Shown here: positions 63,296-64,000 of the stretch, piece after piece
Numbering within the stretch: the stretch's first letter is position 1
How the letters are laid out: each line of letters opens with the position of its first letter
DNA from: Brevinema_A sp051649605
Lineage (GTDB): Bacteria > Spirochaetota > Brevinematia > Brevinematales > Brevinemataceae
Reading direction: 5' to 3'
Assembly: GCA_051649605.1 (NCBI GenBank)
Contig: JBOFHK010000002.1
Span: forward strand, 124,001 to 188,000
DNA: 64,000 nucleotides
Notes under the pieces: model-generated
Databases searched by the model: none
Seen by the model: the letters and a program-made list of their open reading frames with translations, nothing else
What the model was told of the DNA's origin: nothing
Position numbers and translations under genes: made by a program

Positions 63296-64000
63296 TGGAT
63301 CATTATCTATACAGTTTAATTGCATTTTCTGCAACAGACCTTATTGGCTATAATAGATTCCTAATTATTAAAAGAACATTCTCAAATATTAGTGAATTTT
63401 TAGATCTTTCTGTTACTGAACAAACCACATTATTAGGTCTCAAAAGTGAAAAATCCCGAAAAATCCTCCAAAATATGAAAACCCAAGCAGATTTGATTAT
63501 TCAACAATGCACCAAAAAAAACATTTCTTTTATTCCTCACACTCATCCTTCATATCCTAAAGCTTTAAAAGAAATTTCTGACCCCCCTTACCTATTATAC
63601 AGTCAGGGAAATATCAACCCCACTATCCCATTAATCGGTATCATCGGTACAAGGAACTCAACACTAGAAGCCGAAAAAATTAACCAATCATTTTGTGAAC
63701 GTTTTGTTCATTTCGGTCTTGGTATCATTAGTGGACTTGCACGAGGACACGATGCAATAGCAGCAAAAAGTGTCCTTGATTATGATGGCTATACAGTCGG
63801 AGTCCTGGGTACAGCTGTTGATACCATTTATCCGAAAAGCTCTCAATACCTTTTCCACCAAATTCGAGAGAAAGGGGTTCTTCTGTCCGAATATCCCCCA
63901 GGGATGACCTCTACAAAATGGCGGTTTCCCAGAAGGAATCGTATTGTCAGTGGTATGGCTCAGGCTATCTGTGTTATGCAAGCTCCTAAAAAATCAGGTA
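63292..64000 (+). CDS. dprA: DNA processing protein DprA, 3' truncated by window edge
   Basis: At least 236 codons, open at the window end. Two adjacent ATGs (63292, 63295); the first overlaps the upstream TGA. An N-terminal helical part is followed by the Rossmann DprA domain: IPLIGIIGTRNSTLEAEK, IISGLARGHDAIAAKS, VGVLGTAVDTIYPKSS, GVLLSEYPPGM and RFPRRNRIVSG. Loads RecA on incoming single-stranded DNA in transformation, and also found in non-competent bacteria. The window's comEC is interrupted, so uptake may be lost while dprA stays. Confidence 0.95.
   Translation, partial: MMDHYLYSLIAFSATDLIGYNRFLIIKRTFSNISEFLDLSVTEQTTLLGLKSEKSRKILQNMKTQADLIIQQCTKKNISFIPHTHPSYPKALKEISDPPYLLYSQGNINPTIPLIGIIGTRNSTLEAEKINQSFCERFVHFGLGIISGLARGHDAIAAKSVLDYDGYTVGVLGTAVDTIYPKSSQYLFHQIREKGVLLSEYPPGMTSTKWRFPRRNRIVSGMAQAICVMQAPKKSG

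Noticed and set aside
1..64000. tRNA, rRNA, CRISPR arrays, phage or transposase genes
   Set aside because: Intergenic stretches were read for cloverleaf arms, conserved T-loop sequence, regular spaced repeats and transposase motifs; none was found.

Overview
This window is a chromosomal segment of a low-GC, Gram-negative-type bacterium, most likely a spirochaete. By eye it is roughly one-third G+C. The case for a spirochaete rests on a protein resembling the spirochaete-restricted 'spiro-SPASM' family, several short lipoproteins with spirochaete-like lipoboxes, a secreted FecR-domain protein, several TPR and ankyrin proteins, and a small outer-membrane beta-barrel candidate. Low-GC lineages such as Brevinema or its relatives would fit, but I cannot fix the genus from sequence alone. 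Most of the window is ordinary, densely packed chromosome. I see no rRNA, tRNA, CRISPR array, transposase or phage module.

Layout. 1-7.8 kb (+): end of a KtrB-type K+ channel subunit, alaS, a PTS EIIA-like protein, two TPR proteins, a small membrane protein and a GalT-like HIT-superfamily enzyme. 7.8-9.4 kb (+): FecR-domain secreted protein. 9.6-15.0 kb (-): diguanylate cyclase, nth, a comEC interrupted by a stop codon, a degenerate iron-alcohol-dehydrogenase-like protein and the spiro-SPASM-like protein. 15.1-15.8 kb (+): secreted double-CBM48 protein, probably read from a leaderless mRNA. 15.9-22.9 kb (-): apt, ABC-class ATPase, thrS, arylsulfotransferase and holA. 23.1-29.6 kb (+): two unknown envelope proteins, coaD, zinc metallopeptidase, pta, murJ, ribF and rpsO. 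29.7-34.7 kb (-): a sugar operon (SIS isomerase, ROK kinase, ribose-type ABC transporter) whose ATPase gene carries an amber stop. 34.9-38.1 kb (+): an acyl-CoA dehydrogenase/EtfA/rubredoxin fusion with a flavodiiron protein. 38.2-38.6 kb: a decayed second copy of the SIS gene. 38.7-41.4 kb (-): DUF969, DUF979, pcp and tag. 41.8-48.2 kb (+): pnp, an interrupted membrane protein, lipoprotein, two GNAT enzymes and two small proteins. 48.2-52.3 kb: glycolytic genes pgk, tpiA and gap, with a frameshifted GIY-YIG gene between pgk and tpiA. 52.5-64 kb: acyltransferase, lipoproteins, prfA, VOC protein, rluD, SpoU methylase, ankyrin protein, rsmG, maf, beta-barrel, TPR protein and the start of dprA.

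How the genes work together. The most coherent functional unit is the 34.9-38.1 kb pair. Rubredoxin is the classic electron donor to flavodiiron O2/NO reductases. One polypeptide that joins an acyl-CoA dehydrogenase, an EtfA FAD domain and a rubredoxin, placed 15 bp from a flavodiiron gene under a near-consensus promoter, looks like a direct acyl-CoA-to-O2 detoxification chain for an anaerobe. The pair lies between an intact SIS gene and a decayed SIS copy in the same orientation, which suggests it entered the locus by recombination.

A second theme is gene decay. comEC, rbsA and a polytopic membrane protein gene are each broken by one in-frame stop (TGA, TAG and TAA respectively), and a GIY-YIG gene is broken by a one-base shift at a G5 run. 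Either this genome is eroding or the assembly carries errors. TGA, TAA and TAG are all used as normal terminators elsewhere, so recoding is not the explanation.
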